Part shown: positions 16,490 through 25,222 of the stretch, piece after piece | Layout of the letters: every line of letters begins with the position of its first letter | Position numbering within the stretch: position 1 is the first letter of the stretch | Source: an uncultured SAR86 cluster bacterium | Lineage (GTDB): Bacteria > Pseudomonadota > Gammaproteobacteria > Magnimaribacterales > Magnimaribacteraceae | Direction of reading: 5' to 3' | DNA: 47,157 nucleotides | Assembly (NCBI GenBank): GCA_938075195.1 | Contig: CALJGK010000050.1 | Location: 1-47,157, forward strand | The notes under the pieces: generated by a model | The model's database searches: none | What the model saw: only the letters and a program-made list of their open reading frames with translations | Told to the model about the DNA's origin: nothing | Position numbers and translations under genes: made by a program

Positions 16490-16914
16490 TAAGCATTACT
16501 CCTAAACCAGTCTTCAAGAATTATCTGAGCAGATATACTGTGTTTATTAGTAGAATCTTTAGTTCCAATTTTAGGAGACTCTAATCTCTCCGTTGCCTCT
16601 CTGCTCGTCAATCTTTCGTCAGACTTTTCAATAGTTATATCATATCTTTTATTGAGTGAATTTGAGAATCTATCTGATAGGTCTTGTATTTTGCTCCTTG
16701 AGCCATCCATATTGAATGGATCGCCAACAACAAATAGGCCAGGCTTCCAGTCTTCTACGATGTCATCCAACTCAGCCCAATGGGGCTGGCCATCAATAGC
16801 CTTTAATGAATAAAAAGTAGAAGCAGTTCTTGTGATTTCTTGACCTATAGCAATACCAATATTTTTAAGTCCAAAATCAAAAGCCATTACTACCCTTGGA
16901 AAACTTTTGCTCAT
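16489..16914 (-). CDS. ruvX: RuvX/YqgF, pre-16S rRNA nuclease family
   Basis: This 141-residue protein has an RNase H-like fold. The first acidic active-site residue is Asp13 in MAFDFGLKNIG, with the family motifs VVGDPFNMDGS and SDERLTSREA following. YqgF-family proteins are implicated in 5' maturation of 16S rRNA and were earlier proposed as Holliday-junction resolvases. The start overlaps the gshB stop by four bases (ATGA), and its end overlaps the dnaG start. yqgE, often located between gshB and ruvX, is absent here. Confidence 0.93.
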   Translation of the reverse strand: MSKSFPRVVMAFDFGLKNIGIAIGQEITRTASTFYSLKAIDGQPHWAELDDIVEDWKPGLFVVGDPFNMDGSRSKIQDLSDRFSNSLNKRYDITIEKSDERLTSREATERLESPKIGTKDSTNKHSISAQIILEDWFRSNA

Positions 16915-17852
16915 GTAGCTAATGCTTCAACTGATTCTATAAAGATTTTAGCTACATCAATATCGCATAAATCTTTGTACTCTTTAAAGCAAGTTGGGCT
17001 AGTTACGTTAACTTCAGTTAAATAATCACCGATAATATCTAAACCAACAAGCAGAAGACCTTTTTCAACTAACGCAGGAGCAACCTGTTCGCATATCCAC
17101 AAATCTCTGTCTGAGAGAGATTTAGCTACTGCAGATGCTCCAGCGGCCAGATTGCCCCTCAGTTCACCTTGTGCCGGTATTCTTGCAATCGCTGCGCCCA
17201 TTGGCTTACCGTTAATCACCAAAATACGTTTATCACCCTCTAAAATTTCAGGGATGTATTCTTGAATCATGACTTTCTGAGTAAAGTGATTTGTTATGGT
17301 CTCTAGAATTACACTAAGATTTGGATCACTTTTTTTTAATCGAAAAATTGAAGCTCCTCCCATACCGTCCAAAGGCTTGATTACTGTATCTTTATATTCT
17401 TCTACAAAGTCCTTTAAAAGTTCTTTTTTGCTGGTTACAAGATGTTTCGTGCAGCATTGAGGGAACTCAGTTGCAAAGACTTTCTCATTACAGTCTCTTA
17501 AGCTTTTGGGATTATTAAACACATGAACACCTAGCCTCGAAGCCATTTCCAAGACATAAGTGTTATAGATGTATTCAGAGTTGAAAGGGGGATCTTGACG
17601 CATCAAAATTGCATCAAGATGCGAAAGATCCATAGGAGAAATCTCGCCTAGGGAAAACCAATCAGATGGGTCATTTCTGACTTCAATATTTGCCAGGTTT
17701 GAAAAGGCAACTCCTGAATTAATAAATAATGAATCTGGAGTCATGTAGAAGATTTCATGACCTTTATCTTGAGCCTCTAACATCATCGCCAAAGTACTAT
17801 CCTTTTTGAAATTTATAGTCTCTATAGGATCCATAACAACGCCTAATTTCAT
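16911..17852 (-). CDS. gshB: Glutathione synthetase GshB
   Basis: This enzyme ligates glycine to gamma-glutamylcysteine in the cytoplasm, using ATP. The 313-residue length is normal. The N-terminal GVVMDPIETINFKKDSTLAM, LMRQDPPF at 83-90 and the C-terminal ATP-grasp element LDIIGDYLTEVNVTSPTC are diagnostic. It sits 22 bases after rsmE and overlaps ruvX, the familiar rsmE-gshB-(yqgE)-ruvX order of Gammaproteobacteria. gshA is not in the window. Confidence 0.96.
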   Translation of the reverse strand: MKLGVVMDPIETINFKKDSTLAMMLEAQDKGHEIFYMTPDSLFINSGVAFSNLANIEVRNDPSDWFSLGEISPMDLSHLDAILMRQDPPFNSEYIYNTYVLEMASRLGVHVFNNPKSLRDCNEKVFATEFPQCCTKHLVTSKKELLKDFVEEYKDTVIKPLDGMGGASIFRLKKSDPNLSVILETITNHFTQKVMIQEYIPEILEGDKRILVINGKPMGAAIARIPAQGELRGNLAAGASAVAKSLSDRDLWICEQVAPALVEKGLLLVGLDIIGDYLTEVNVTSPTCFKEYKDLCDIDVAKIFIESVEALAT

Positions 17853-17874
17853 CTCTAATCCTGATTTTTTATAA

Positions 17875-18612
17875 TTAAAATTCTTTTACTCCGTACCTTA
17901 AAGCACTCACAACAGATATTGCCGCTGTTTCAGCCCGCAGGATACGTTTGCCTATAGTAACAGGTAAGAATCCAGATTCTTTTAAGCACTCTACTTCCTC
18001 TCCAGTAAAGTCTCCTTCCGGCCCAATGGCAATTGAAATACTTTTAGAAATTTTAACATCGGATAATTTATCTTTTGCATCAGGAAAAAGAACTATTTTA
18101 GTTTCAGCATCACTCGACTTAGACCACTCCTTAATTCCTGTTGGTGAGGCAATCTCAGGTATCCAATTTTCTCCACATTGCTCACATGCACCTTTGGCAA
18201 TTTGTTTCCACTTTTCCATTCTAGACTTTTCGGAGAATTGGTCTCTTTTTACAACAACTCTTTCTGAAATGATTGGTGAAAATTTCTTAACCCCCAATTC
18301 CGTAGCCTTTTGCAAAGAAAAATTAAATGGGTCGTTCTTGATTAAAGATTGTCCTAAATCAATATCAAGTCCCTCCCTAAAAGAAGGTTCAAATAGTTCA
18401 ATAATTTTTATAATAAAATTTTTCCTATTCAACTCTATTATCTCTGTTATTCCAGAACCCCCTTTACCATCAAAGATGATAAATCTATCGCCCTCCTTTT
18501 TTCTAAGGACGTTTAATTCATGATGAAATAATTTCTTATCTAAAGAAATTATCTTATCTTTATGATAGCTATCTTCTAAAAAAGTTCTTGTGTAATTCAT
18601 ATTCTCAATCAA
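17875..18612 (-). CDS. rsmE: 16S rRNA m3U1498 methyltransferase RsmE
   Basis: This SPOUT-class methyltransferase modifies U1498 of 16S rRNA in assembled 30S subunits. The AdoMet knot is visible as SIAIGPEGDFTGEEVE and IGKRILRAETAAISV near the C-terminus, with QKATELGVKKFSPIISER in the middle. The track start (245 residues) begins MIENMNYTR; the internal ATG four codons on (MNYTRTFL) matches the usual N-terminus better. It is first in the minus-strand run towards dnaG and diverges from fis over about 172 bases. Confidence 0.95.
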   Translation of the reverse strand: MIENMNYTRTFLEDSYHKDKIISLDKKLFHHELNVLRKKEGDRFIIFDGKGGSGITEIIELNRKNFIIKIIELFEPSFREGLDIDLGQSLIKNDPFNFSLQKATELGVKKFSPIISERVVVKRDQFSEKSRMEKWKQIAKGACEQCGENWIPEIASPTGIKEWSKSSDAETKIVLFPDAKDKLSDVKISKSISIAIGPEGDFTGEEVECLKESGFLPVTIGKRILRAETAAISVVSALRYGVKEF

Positions 18613-18784
18613 AACACCTATATTAAAACATCAAATCTATTCAGGTGCAGTCAATGAAAAAGAGATGAGTTAGCCACTATTATTCAATGAGCAACAAATT
18701 TTCCTAAACTTCTTGAAAGATTAAATTTGTTGGGTATTATTCATAATCCATTTTTAAAATAATAACTGACTAAAATTCAACCAA
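18613..18784. promoter_or_regulatory. Divergent rsmE / fis intergenic region with a probable fis promoter
   Basis: At 172 bases this is one of the longest gaps in the window. On the plus strand TTGAAA (18713-18718), a 16-base spacer and TATTAT (18735-18740) could drive fis-purH-purD-coq7, leaving a leader of about 40 bases. In many relatives dusB precedes fis in the same transcript; no dusB is present here, so fis needs its own promoter. The rsmE-side promoter was not resolved, and no riboswitch-like structure was seen. Confidence 0.4.
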
Positions 18785-19048
18785 GTGGCTCAAAAAAATA
18801 AAAAGAAATTCAACGGCGAAGGAAGGCAGCTTAGTCACCAAGTGTCTAAAAGCATGAGGAAGTATTTCAAAGAGCTGGATGGTGAAAGAGCAAGTGACAT
18901 TTACAATATGGTTCTTAAAGAGGTTGAACTTCCGCTTCTAGAAATTGTCATGCGAGAATGCAATGATAACCAATCCAAGGCTAGTCAGATTTTAGGTATC
19001 AATAGAGGCACCCTTAGAACTAAACTCAAGGAACATAAATTACTCTAA
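18785..19048 (+). CDS. fis: DNA-binding protein Fis
   Basis: This small nucleoid protein bends DNA and modulates transcription and recombination. The 87 residues end in the conserved helix-turn-helix [23 protein letters not shown], preceded by the dimer helices ([14 protein letters not shown]). The lysine-rich N-terminus (MAQKNKKKF) differs from E. coli. The start is GTG at 18785 with no obvious Shine-Dalgarno sequence; later starts would cut the N-terminal part. It precedes purH by 7 bases, the fis-purH-purD order known from Pseudomonas. Confidence 0.93.
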   Translation: MAQKNKKKFNGEGRQLSHQVSKSMRKYFKELDGERASDIYNMVLKEVELPLLEIVMRECNDNQSKASQILGINRGTLRTKLKEHKLL

Positions 19049-19055
19049 TTTAAGT

Positions 19056-20624
19056 ATGGCTCAAATTGCCAACCCAAAAATCAAAAGAGCCTTAGTCAGC
19101 GTCTCAAACAAAGAAGGGATAGTCGACTTTTGCAGATCCTTATTTGATGACTACGGAGTAGAGATTATCTCTACAGGCGGAACTCTGAAGACATTACAAG
19201 ACTCTGGAATCGGTGCCATAGACATATCTCAACATACTGGCTTTCCTGAGATCATGGACGGAAGAGTTAAAACTCTTCATCCAAAAGTACATGGTGGAAT
19301 ATTGGCGAGAAGAGAGATTGATCAACAAGTCATGACTGATAATGGCATTAAAGAAATTGATCTTGTGGTAGTAAATCTTTATCCATTCGTAGAGACGATA
19401 TCCAAAAAAGAAACAACTCGAGAGATTGCTATAGAAAATATTGATATCGGCGGTCCTAGCATGGTCAGGTCTGCTGCCAAAAATAATCTTTACGTGGGAG
19501 TAGTGGTTGAACCAAATAACTATGATGATGTTTTAAAAGAACTATCTGAAAATGATGGATCACTTACATTTAAAACTAGAAGAGAGTTAGCAGCAAAGGC
19601 CTTTAGCCATACTGCAAACTATGATGCCGCTATATCGAGCTATCTTAATCAACAAGAAGAGAAGATTCCTCAATATTTATTTGGCAAATATGAGCTCAAA
19701 CAAGAACTCCGATATGGTGAAAACCCTCACCAATCAGCTGCATTCTATATCGATCCAGGCCAATTAGGAGTTAGCAGTATCTCTTCTGCTGAACAATTAC
19801 AAGGTAAGGAATTATCGTACAATAATATTGCAGACACTGATGCAGCATATGAGTGCGTTAAAAATTTTTCTGAACCCGCTTGTGTCATTGTTAAACACGC
19901 AAATCCATGTGGAATAGCGTTAGGAAAATCTTTGAAGGAAGCTTATGAAAGAGCCTTTTCTTCAGATGAAACTTCAGCATTTGGAGGAATCATTGCTTTC
20001 AATGGTGAATTGGATGAAGAAACTTCAAAACAGATAATTGATAACCAGTTCGTAGAAGTGATTATTGCACCTGGGGTGAGTCAAGGTGCTCGCAACATAA
20101 TTTCCACAAAAGAAAATATCAGATTACTTGATACAAAAAAGCTAGGAGATTTAGATAGCGGTTCTAAAATTCTTAGTGTAAGTGGCGGCCTCTTGATCCA
20201 AGATAATGATATTGCGGGTCTATCAAGAGAAGATTTGAAAATTGTTTCAACTCGCCTGCCCACAGATGAAGAAATAAATAATTGTTTATTTGCTTGGAAA
20301 GTTTGTAAATATGTTAAGTCTAACGCAATAGTCTATACAAGAGATAATCAAACTATTGGCATAGGAGCAGGCCAAATGAGCCGAATTGATAGTGCAAAAA
20401 TAGCTGCATCAAAAGCACTAGAAAGAGGTTTTGAAACTCAAGGATGTAGTATGGCTTCAGATGCCTTTTTTCCATTTAGAGATGGTATAGATGCTGCAGC
20501 AAAAATTGGTATCACTTCAGTTATACAGCCTGGAGGATCTATGAGAGATCAAGAAGTTATTGATGCTGCAAATGAAGCCAATATGGCCATGCTTTTTACT
20601 GGCATACGACACTTTAGACACTAA
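19056..20624 (+). CDS. purH: Bifunctional AICAR formyltransferase / IMP cyclohydrolase PurH
   Basis: This enzyme catalyses the last two steps of de novo IMP synthesis. The N-terminal MGS-type cyclohydrolase domain shows [30 protein letters not shown] and [15 protein letters not shown]. The C-terminal transformylase half has [24 protein letters not shown] (the catalytic Lys-His pair) and [12 protein letters not shown]. Length (522) is standard. It lies between fis and purD (4-base gap). Confidence 0.98.
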   Translation: MAQIANPKIKRALVSVSNKEGIVDFCRSLFDDYGVEIISTGGTLKTLQDSGIGAIDISQHTGFPEIMDGRVKTLHPKVHGGILARREIDQQVMTDNGIKEIDLVVVNLYPFVETISKKETTREIAIENIDIGGPSMVRSAAKNNLYVGVVVEPNNYDDVLKELSENDGSLTFKTRRELAAKAFSHTANYDAAISSYLNQQEEKIPQYLFGKYELKQELRYGENPHQSAAFYIDPGQLGVSSISSAEQLQGKELSYNNIADTDAAYECVKNFSEPACVIVKHANPCGIALGKSLKEAYERAFSSDETSAFGGIIAFNGELDEETSKQIIDNQFVEVIIAPGVSQGARNIISTKENIRLLDTKKLGDLDSGSKILSVSGGLLIQDNDIAGLSREDLKIVSTRLPTDEEINNCLFAWKVCKYVKSNAIVYTRDNQTIGIGAGQMSRIDSAKIAASKALERGFETQGCSMASDAFFPFRDGIDAAAKIGITSVIQPGGSMRDQEVIDAANEANMAMLFTGIRHFRH

Positions 20625-20628
20625 CTAA

Positions 20629-21921
20629 ATGAGGGTTCTGGTTGTTGGAGAAGGCGGGAGAGAACATGCTCTATCCTGGAAAATAGCACAGAGCCCTAAA
20701 GTAACTAAAGTTTATGTAGCACCGGGAAATGGTGGTACAGAACAAGAAGCCCTCCTAACAAATATTAATATAAAGTCTGATGATATAAATGAGCTTGCGA
20801 GCTTTGCCATGAAAGAGCAAATCGATCTCACGATTATAGGACCAGAAGATCCCTTGGTGCATGGAATTACTGATAAATTTCAAGCACTAGGTTTGAAGTG
20901 TTTTGGTCCTTCTAAGGATGCATCTCAACTAGAAGGTTCAAAAGAATTCATGAAAGATTTTCTTCAAAAGAATAATATACCTACCGCAGAATATCAGACA
21001 TTCACAGATGCAACTAAAGCGATTGAGTTTGTTAAAAAAGCAGGCTGTCCCATAGTAATTAAAGCTGATGGGCTTGCTGCTGGAAAAGGAGTAACAATAG
21101 CTTTAACGTTAGAAGAAGCTACAAATGCTATCAATCAATCCCTGAAATCTGAAATCTTTGGAAAAGCAGGGAAAAAAATTGTAATTGAAGAGTACCTTGA
21201 AGGTGAAGAAGCTAGTTTCATAGTTATTACTGACGGGGTCACTGCTATACCATTCGCCTCATCACAAGACCATAAAGCAAGAGATGAAATGGACTTAGGA
21301 CCAAACACTGGAGGAATGGGTGCCTATTCTCCAGCACCGATAGTGGATGAAGTTATTCATAATAAAATTATGAATCAAGTTATCTACCCCACCCTAGAAG
21401 GTATAAGGAAAGAAGGTTATCAATACTGCGGATTCCTATACGCAGGAATGATGATAGATAAAGAAAATCGTTTAAAAGTTCTTGAATTCAATTGTAGATT
21501 TGGCGATCCTGAAACACAGCCAATAATGATGAGACTAAAATCTGACTTAGCTGAAATATGTGATAAAGCTTGTGATCTAAATCTTAAAAATGAGAAACTT
21601 GAATGGGATAAAAGAAAGGCCATAGGTGTTGTGATGGCATCTAGAGGTTATCCATTTCAATACGAAAAAAATAAGCCAATCAGAAATATTCCTCTAGAAA
21701 CAGATGATCTTAAGGTTTTTCATGCGGGTACAAAAATAGATTCTGGATTGGTAAAATCAAATGGGGGTAGAGTTTTATGTATAACAACTCTCGGAGAATC
21801 TGTAGAATCGGCTCAAAAGAAAGCCTATGATGCTGTTTCCAAAATTGAATGGGAAGATGCGTACTATAGAAAAGATATAGGTTATAAAGCAGTTGAAAGA
21901 GAATCAAATGAACTTAGTTGA
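20629..21921 (+). CDS. purD: Phosphoribosylamine-glycine ligase PurD (GARS)
   Basis: This ATP-grasp ligase joins glycine to phosphoribosylamine in the second step of purine synthesis. VVGEGGREHALSWK at the N-terminus, IKADGLAAGKGVTIA in the ATP-binding subdomain, and LEFNCRFGDPETQ plus SRGYPF later are diagnostic. At 430 residues it is full length. The last 14 bases overlap the preferred start of coq7, so translation is probably coupled. Confidence 0.98.
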   Translation: MRVLVVGEGGREHALSWKIAQSPKVTKVYVAPGNGGTEQEALLTNINIKSDDINELASFAMKEQIDLTIIGPEDPLVHGITDKFQALGLKCFGPSKDASQLEGSKEFMKDFLQKNNIPTAEYQTFTDATKAIEFVKKAGCPIVIKADGLAAGKGVTIALTLEEATNAINQSLKSEIFGKAGKKIVIEEYLEGEEASFIVITDGVTAIPFASSQDHKARDEMDLGPNTGGMGAYSPAPIVDEVIHNKIMNQVIYPTLEGIRKEGYQYCGFLYAGMMIDKENRLKVLEFNCRFGDPETQPIMMRLKSDLAEICDKACDLNLKNEKLEWDKRKAIGVVMASRGYPFQYEKNKPIRNIPLETDDLKVFHAGTKIDSGLVKSNGGRVLCITTLGESVESAQKKAYDAVSKIEWEDAYYRKDIGYKAVERESNELS

Positions 21922-22537
21922 CCAGATTATATGTGAAGTAGATAAAGGAATTAAATTTTCTTTACACAACTATCAAAAAGAAAATAGAAGATATCCCGCG
22001 CATGGCATCAATGAAGATAATTTAAGTGAAATTGAAAGAAGTCATTCCGCAAATCTTATGAGAGTTAATCATTCGGGAGAAGTAGCCGCCCAAGGTCTTT
22101 ATAGAGGCCAGGCTATGACTGCTAAACTTGAAGGAACTAGAGAGAAGATGGACCATGCTGCACAAGAAGAACTCGATCATCTGTCTTGGTGCAATAAGAG
22201 ACTTGAAGAATTGAACGAACGTCCGAGTCTATTGAATCCAGCCTGGTATGCACTTTCATTTGGAATGGGTGCCGCTGCAGGCCTTGCTGGAGATAAATGG
22301 AGTTTAGGATTCGTTCATGAAACAGAAGAACAAGTTGTTAAGCATCTTGAAGGTCATTTAGATGATCTGTCTTTAAATGATAAAAAAACCGCAGCGATCT
22401 TAGAACAAATGCAAATTGATGAATCTAAACATAGTGAAGAAGCTCTAGAATCAGGTGCAGAAAACTTGCCAGAAGGTCTCAAGATGGTTATGTCACTCAT
22501 TGCAAAGGTGATGACCAAAACAAGTTACTACATTTGA
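21908..22537 (+). CDS. coq7: Coq7-family demethoxyubiquinone hydroxylase
   Basis: This di-iron monooxygenase makes the C6 hydroxylation in ubiquinone synthesis. The carboxylate-bridged iron motifs are clear: an early glutamate in NHSGEVAAQGLY, EELDHLSW (ExxH), HETEEQVVKHLEGH, and IDESKHSEEA near the end. The track begins at a TTG (21893), but ATG 21908 (MNLVDQII) gives a natural 209-residue protein and reduces the overlap with purD to 14 bases, so I use it. It replaces the UbiF route of enterobacteria. The gene is last in fis-purH-purD-coq7. Confidence 0.93.
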   Translation: MNLVDQIICEVDKGIKFSLHNYQKENRRYPAHGINEDNLSEIERSHSANLMRVNHSGEVAAQGLYRGQAMTAKLEGTREKMDHAAQEELDHLSWCNKRLEELNERPSLLNPAWYALSFGMGAAAGLAGDKWSLGFVHETEEQVVKHLEGHLDDLSLNDKKTAAILEQMQIDESKHSEEALESGAENLPEGLKMVMSLIAKVMTKTSYYI

Positions 22538-22563
22538 CTAATTTTAATTTATTAAATTACTTA

Positions 22564-22621
22564 TTGATAATTAGATAGACACAGGTATAGTTGCGCGCGT
22601 AACAATAGTGTTACGGTTTTT
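22564..22621 (+). promoter_or_regulatory. Promoter and 5' hairpin ahead of the RRM gene
   Basis: TTGATA (22564-22569), 16 bases and TATAGT (22586-22591) form a good promoter with a predicted transcript start near 22598. Immediately there, CGTAACA-ATAG-TGTTACG (22598-22615) forms a 7-bp hairpin followed by five T. It could end the upstream purine/coq7 transcript, or cap the 5' end of the RRM message about 21 bases before its start codon. GGAAAA before the ATG is a weak ribosome site. Confidence 0.5.
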
Positions 22622-22636
22622 AGAAAAGGAAAATAG

Positions 22637-22882
22637 ATGAATATATACGTTGGAAACATTGCCTGGACAACTTCTGAGGAAGACTTAGAAGCTCATTTTG
22701 GACAATATGGAAGCGTCAAAGCGGTCAGAATTATTACTGAAGGTCACTCCGGTCGATCTAAAGGTTTCGGATTTGTAGAGATGGAATCAAAAGAAGCAGG
22801 TCAAGCAGCAATAGAAGCTCTTGACGGAACTGATTTTGGCGGCAGAGATTTAAGAGTAAACGAAGCTAAGCCAAGAGATTAA
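22637..22882 (+). CDS. Small single-RRM RNA-binding protein
   Basis: This 81-residue protein is a single RNA recognition motif. RNP2 is IYVGNI (3-8) and RNP1 is SKGFGFVEM, with the aromatic pair that stacks on RNA bases; the terminal strand is GGRDLRVNEAKP. There is no glycine-rich or RGG tail. Bacterial proteins of this type (as in cyanobacteria and various marine groups) are often cold-induced and bind RNA with modest specificity; the role here is inference. It has its own promoter with a leader hairpin and two terminator hairpins downstream. Confidence 0.92.
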   Translation: MNIYVGNIAWTTSEEDLEAHFGQYGSVKAVRIITEGHSGRSKGFGFVEMESKEAGQAAIEALDGTDFGGRDLRVNEAKPRD

Positions 22883-22890
22883 TTTCAAAC

Positions 22891-22917
22891 TAGAAGAAAT
22901 ATTCATTTCTTCTATTT
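22891..22917 (+). terminator. Terminator hairpin after the RRM gene
   Basis: TAGAAGAAAT and ATTTCTTCTA pair perfectly over 10 bp around an ATTC loop (22891-22914), followed by a short T run. It lies 9 bases after the RRM stop. The stem is AT-rich, so it may be weak alone. Confidence 0.55.
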
Positions 22918-22930
22918 CATAATATAGAAA

Positions 22931-22961
22931 AAGAAAGCCAAGACTCAATCTTGGCTTTCTT
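22931..22961. terminator. Strong bidirectional terminator overlapping the ybjQ stop
   Basis: AAGAAAGCCAAGA and TCTTGGCTTTCTT form a perfect 13-bp stem with a CTCAA loop, with A and T runs flanking it on either strand. It can end both the RRM transcript (+) and the trp-ybjQ transcript (-). The last codons and stop of the YbjQ-family gene lie inside the stem. Confidence 0.8.
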
Positions 22962-23274
22962 CTTTTATTACCACAGCTGTCCCGTAGGCCATAAGCTCTG
23001 CTGCTCCCTGTGAAATCACAGAAGTAGTAAAAGATAGGCCAATTATTGCATTAGCGCCAAGACGTTCGGCATCTTGAATCATTCTGTCTATGGCTTGCTC
23101 CCTGCTTTCAGCCAAAAGCTTTGTATATTCATGAAGTTCACCACCAACTATCCCTCTAAGGGCTGCGATTATGTCCTTACCTACATGCCTAGCTCGAATT
23201 GTATTGCCTTTAACAATCCCTAAAGTCCTAGAAATCTCCCTTCCAGGAATATCAAATGTAGTAACTATCAACAT
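22945..23274 (-). CDS. YbjQ/UPF0145-family protein
   Basis: This 109-residue protein matches the YbjQ (DUF74) family: VTTFDIPGREI at the start, GIVKGNTIRARHVGKDIIAALRG, and AERLGANAIIGLSF, and a strand-rich end with AYGTAVVI. These form small pentameric rings; their biochemical role is not established. The start is preceded by GTGGAGAAG, one of the few good ribosome sites in the region. It follows a 44-codon ORF by two bases and is the last member of the long amgK-trp transcript. The terminator stem covers its stop. Confidence 0.88.
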   Translation of the reverse strand: MLIVTTFDIPGREISRTLGIVKGNTIRARHVGKDIIAALRGIVGGELHEYTKLLAESREQAIDRMIQDAERLGANAIIGLSFTTSVISQGAAELMAYGTAVVIKEESQD

Positions 23275-23276
23275 TT

Positions 23277-23411
23277 TTACTTCTCCACGTCTTTATATTT
23301 ATCATTTTTATATTCTTTGATTCGCTGTATTGAAACGAAGGCGAATAGAATTCCTGTTATTAAAGCTATGATTTTGTATTCGTAGACTAAGGCTATAGTA
23401 ATTTCTAACAT
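23277..23411 (-). CDS. 44-residue single-helix membrane protein (small ORF)
   Basis: This ORF is too short for the supplied track. It starts ATG 9 bases after the trpC stop and ends TAA two bases before the YbjQ start. The product begins MLEITIALVYEYK, has one hydrophobic helix (IIALITGILFAFVSI) and a charged lysine-rich tail ending DVEK. It fills the trpC-ybjQ gap exactly, which supports a real gene and translational coupling to ybjQ. No ribosome site is evident at its own start. The family is not recognised. Confidence 0.6.
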   Translation of the reverse strand: MLEITIALVYEYKIIALITGILFAFVSIQRIKEYKNDKYKDVEK

Positions 23412-23420
23412 TAATTTTTT

Positions 23421-24206
23421 TTAAAAAAATAGTTTTTCTAAAGCCTCACCCGGATCTTCAGCTCTCATAAAGGACTCACCTACAAGAAAATTAAGCACTC
23501 CAAAAGATAAAATCTTATCAATATCTTCATTCGTTTTAATTCCACTTTCTGAAACTACCAACTTATCTTCAATTTCTGAAGACAGTTCTTTAGTTGTAAT
23601 TAGGTCTACTTCAAATGTGCTGAGGTTCCTGTTATTTATACCTATAAGAGAGAAATCTATTGGTGCAATTCGTCTTAGTTCATCTTTATTGTGGATTTCT
23701 ACAAGAACATCTAGACCAATACTTTCAGCAATTTCTTTATAATCTTGCAACTGAGTATCTGTTAATACAGAGGCAATAAGCAAAATGCAATCTGCACCGT
23801 ATGCCTTACTTTGATAGATTTGATACTCATCAATCGTAAAATCTTTTCTCAAGAGCGGTAAATTGACAGTCGCTCTGACACTTTCTAAATAATTTAATGA
23901 ACCTTGAAAATACTCTTCATCCGTTAAAACACTAAGACAAGTTGCATTTTTTCTCTCATATTGTCGAGCAATCTCTTCAGGTAAAAAATTCTTTCTTATA
24001 ATGCCCTTACTGGGAGATGCTTTCTTGATTTCCGCAATAACAGAAACCAATCCTTGTTGATCTCTTTTTCTAATTGCATCTATAAAGCCCTTAGGAGGTG
24101 ACGAGTCTGATGCTTTAGAGAGGATTTCTTTCAGACTTTCTTGAGCCTTTTGTTCGGCTACAACCAAGACCTTAGTCTCTATTATTTTATCCAGGTAACT
24201 TTGCAT
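23421..24206 (-). CDS. trpC: Indole-3-glycerol phosphate synthase TrpC
   Basis: This TIM-barrel enzyme closes the indole ring from carboxyanthranilinodeoxyribulose phosphate. SVIAEIKKASPSKG carries the catalytic lysine, and LLRKDFTIDEYQIYQS, ADCILLIASVL, LIGINNRNLSTFEVD and VSESGIKTNEDI follow in family order. It is monofunctional (261 residues, no TrpF domain). It overlaps trpD by one base. trpF, trpB and trpA are not in the window, the usual split of the tryptophan pathway in pseudomonad-type Gammaproteobacteria. Confidence 0.97.
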   Translation of the reverse strand: MQSYLDKIIETKVLVVAEQKAQESLKEILSKASDSSPPKGFIDAIRKRDQQGLVSVIAEIKKASPSKGIIRKNFLPEEIARQYERKNATCLSVLTDEEYFQGSLNYLESVRATVNLPLLRKDFTIDEYQIYQSKAYGADCILLIASVLTDTQLQDYKEIAESIGLDVLVEIHNKDELRRIAPIDFSLIGINNRNLSTFEVDLITTKELSSEIEDKLVVSESGIKTNEDIDKILSFGVLNFLVGESFMRAEDPGEALEKLFF

Positions 24207-25222
24207 TACAACTGAGAGGTAAACTCAATAAGTTGATTTAATTTATTTAATCCATTGCCTTCGCTTATGCATGTTTTTGCAATATTGACACCAGACACAA
24301 GTGAACCAGAAATACCTGCAACATAGAGGGCAGCGCCAGCAGTCATAGATACCATAGCACTTGCTTCCCGATGACCACCGCTCAGCGCCAGTCGAGCCAG
24401 GTCTAAACTTTCTTTGGGAGAGTTCACTATAAGTTCCTCTAAGGAACTAGTTTCAAAACCTAATTCTTCAGGACAAATTTTATATTCGGCGATCTTTCCA
24501 TCTTTTAATTCTGCGACATAAGTAGGAGCTGCAATACTAATTTCATCTAGCCCGTCTTCAGAATGAACAATCATCACATGTTCACTACCAAGCTCTTTTA
24601 AAACAGTAGCTATAGGCACCATCCATTGCTTATCATAAACACCCATAACCTGCCGTTTTGCAGAGGCAGGATTAGTTAAAGGACCTAGAACATTAAAAAT
24701 ACTTTTTTGAGCTATTTCTTTTCTTGGTCCAACAACATATTTCATTGCATTATGATGCGCAGGGGCAAACATAAAACCGAGGCCAACTTCCTCTATACAA
24801 TCTGAAACCTGAGAAGGCGTGAGATTAAGAGATACGCCAGCTTCCTCTAGAATATCTGCGCTCCCACTTTTTCTTGTGGCGGACCTATTTCCGTGTTTGG
24901 CAATTTTTGCTCCACAAGAAGAGGCTATAAATGCAGAGGTCGTAGATACATTAAAAATTCCTATTCCAGAGCCTCCTGTTCCACAGGTGTCAACTAAGTT
25001 AGGAATATTTGTCTCAACTTTAGCTGATAATTTTCTCATGACATCAACCGCACCCAGAACTTCTTCAACAGTCTCTCCTTTCATTGAAAGGCCAATTAGA
25101 AAAGCTCCTATCTGGGCATCAGTAGCCTCGCCTTTTAAAATTTGAAGCATGACCTCTGCCATCTCCTCCTTTTCAAGATTTCTGTTTGAGACAACTAAGC
25201 TTATACCTTGTTGTATATTCAT
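24206..25222 (-). CDS. trpD: Anthranilate phosphoribosyltransferase TrpD
   Basis: This enzyme transfers phosphoribosyl to anthranilate. LVDTCGTGGSGIGIFNVSTTSAF binds PRPP, followed by KHGNRSATRKSGSADILEEAG and GPLTNPA. Length is normal at 338. It is separate from trpG (not fused as in E. coli) and overlaps it by four bases (ATGA), so the two are translationally coupled. Confidence 0.98.
   Translation of the reverse strand: MNIQQGISLVVSNRNLEKEEMAEVMLQILKGEATDAQIGAFLIGLSMKGETVEEVLGAVDVMRKLSAKVETNIPNLVDTCGTGGSGIGIFNVSTTSAFIASSCGAKIAKHGNRSATRKSGSADILEEAGVSLNLTPSQVSDCIEEVGLGFMFAPAHHNAMKYVVGPRKEIAQKSIFNVLGPLTNPASAKRQVMGVYDKQWMVPIATVLKELGSEHVMIVHSEDGLDEISIAAPTYVAELKDGKIAEYKICPEELGFETSSLEELIVNSPKESLDLARLALSGGHREASAMVSMTAGAALYVAGISGSLVSGVNIAKTCISEGNGLNKLNQLIEFTSQL

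Noticed and set aside
17948-18523. 191-residue plus-strand ORF opposite rsmE
   Set aside because: It lies fully antisense to a well-supported rsmE, has no recognisable domain and has composition expected of a shadow frame.
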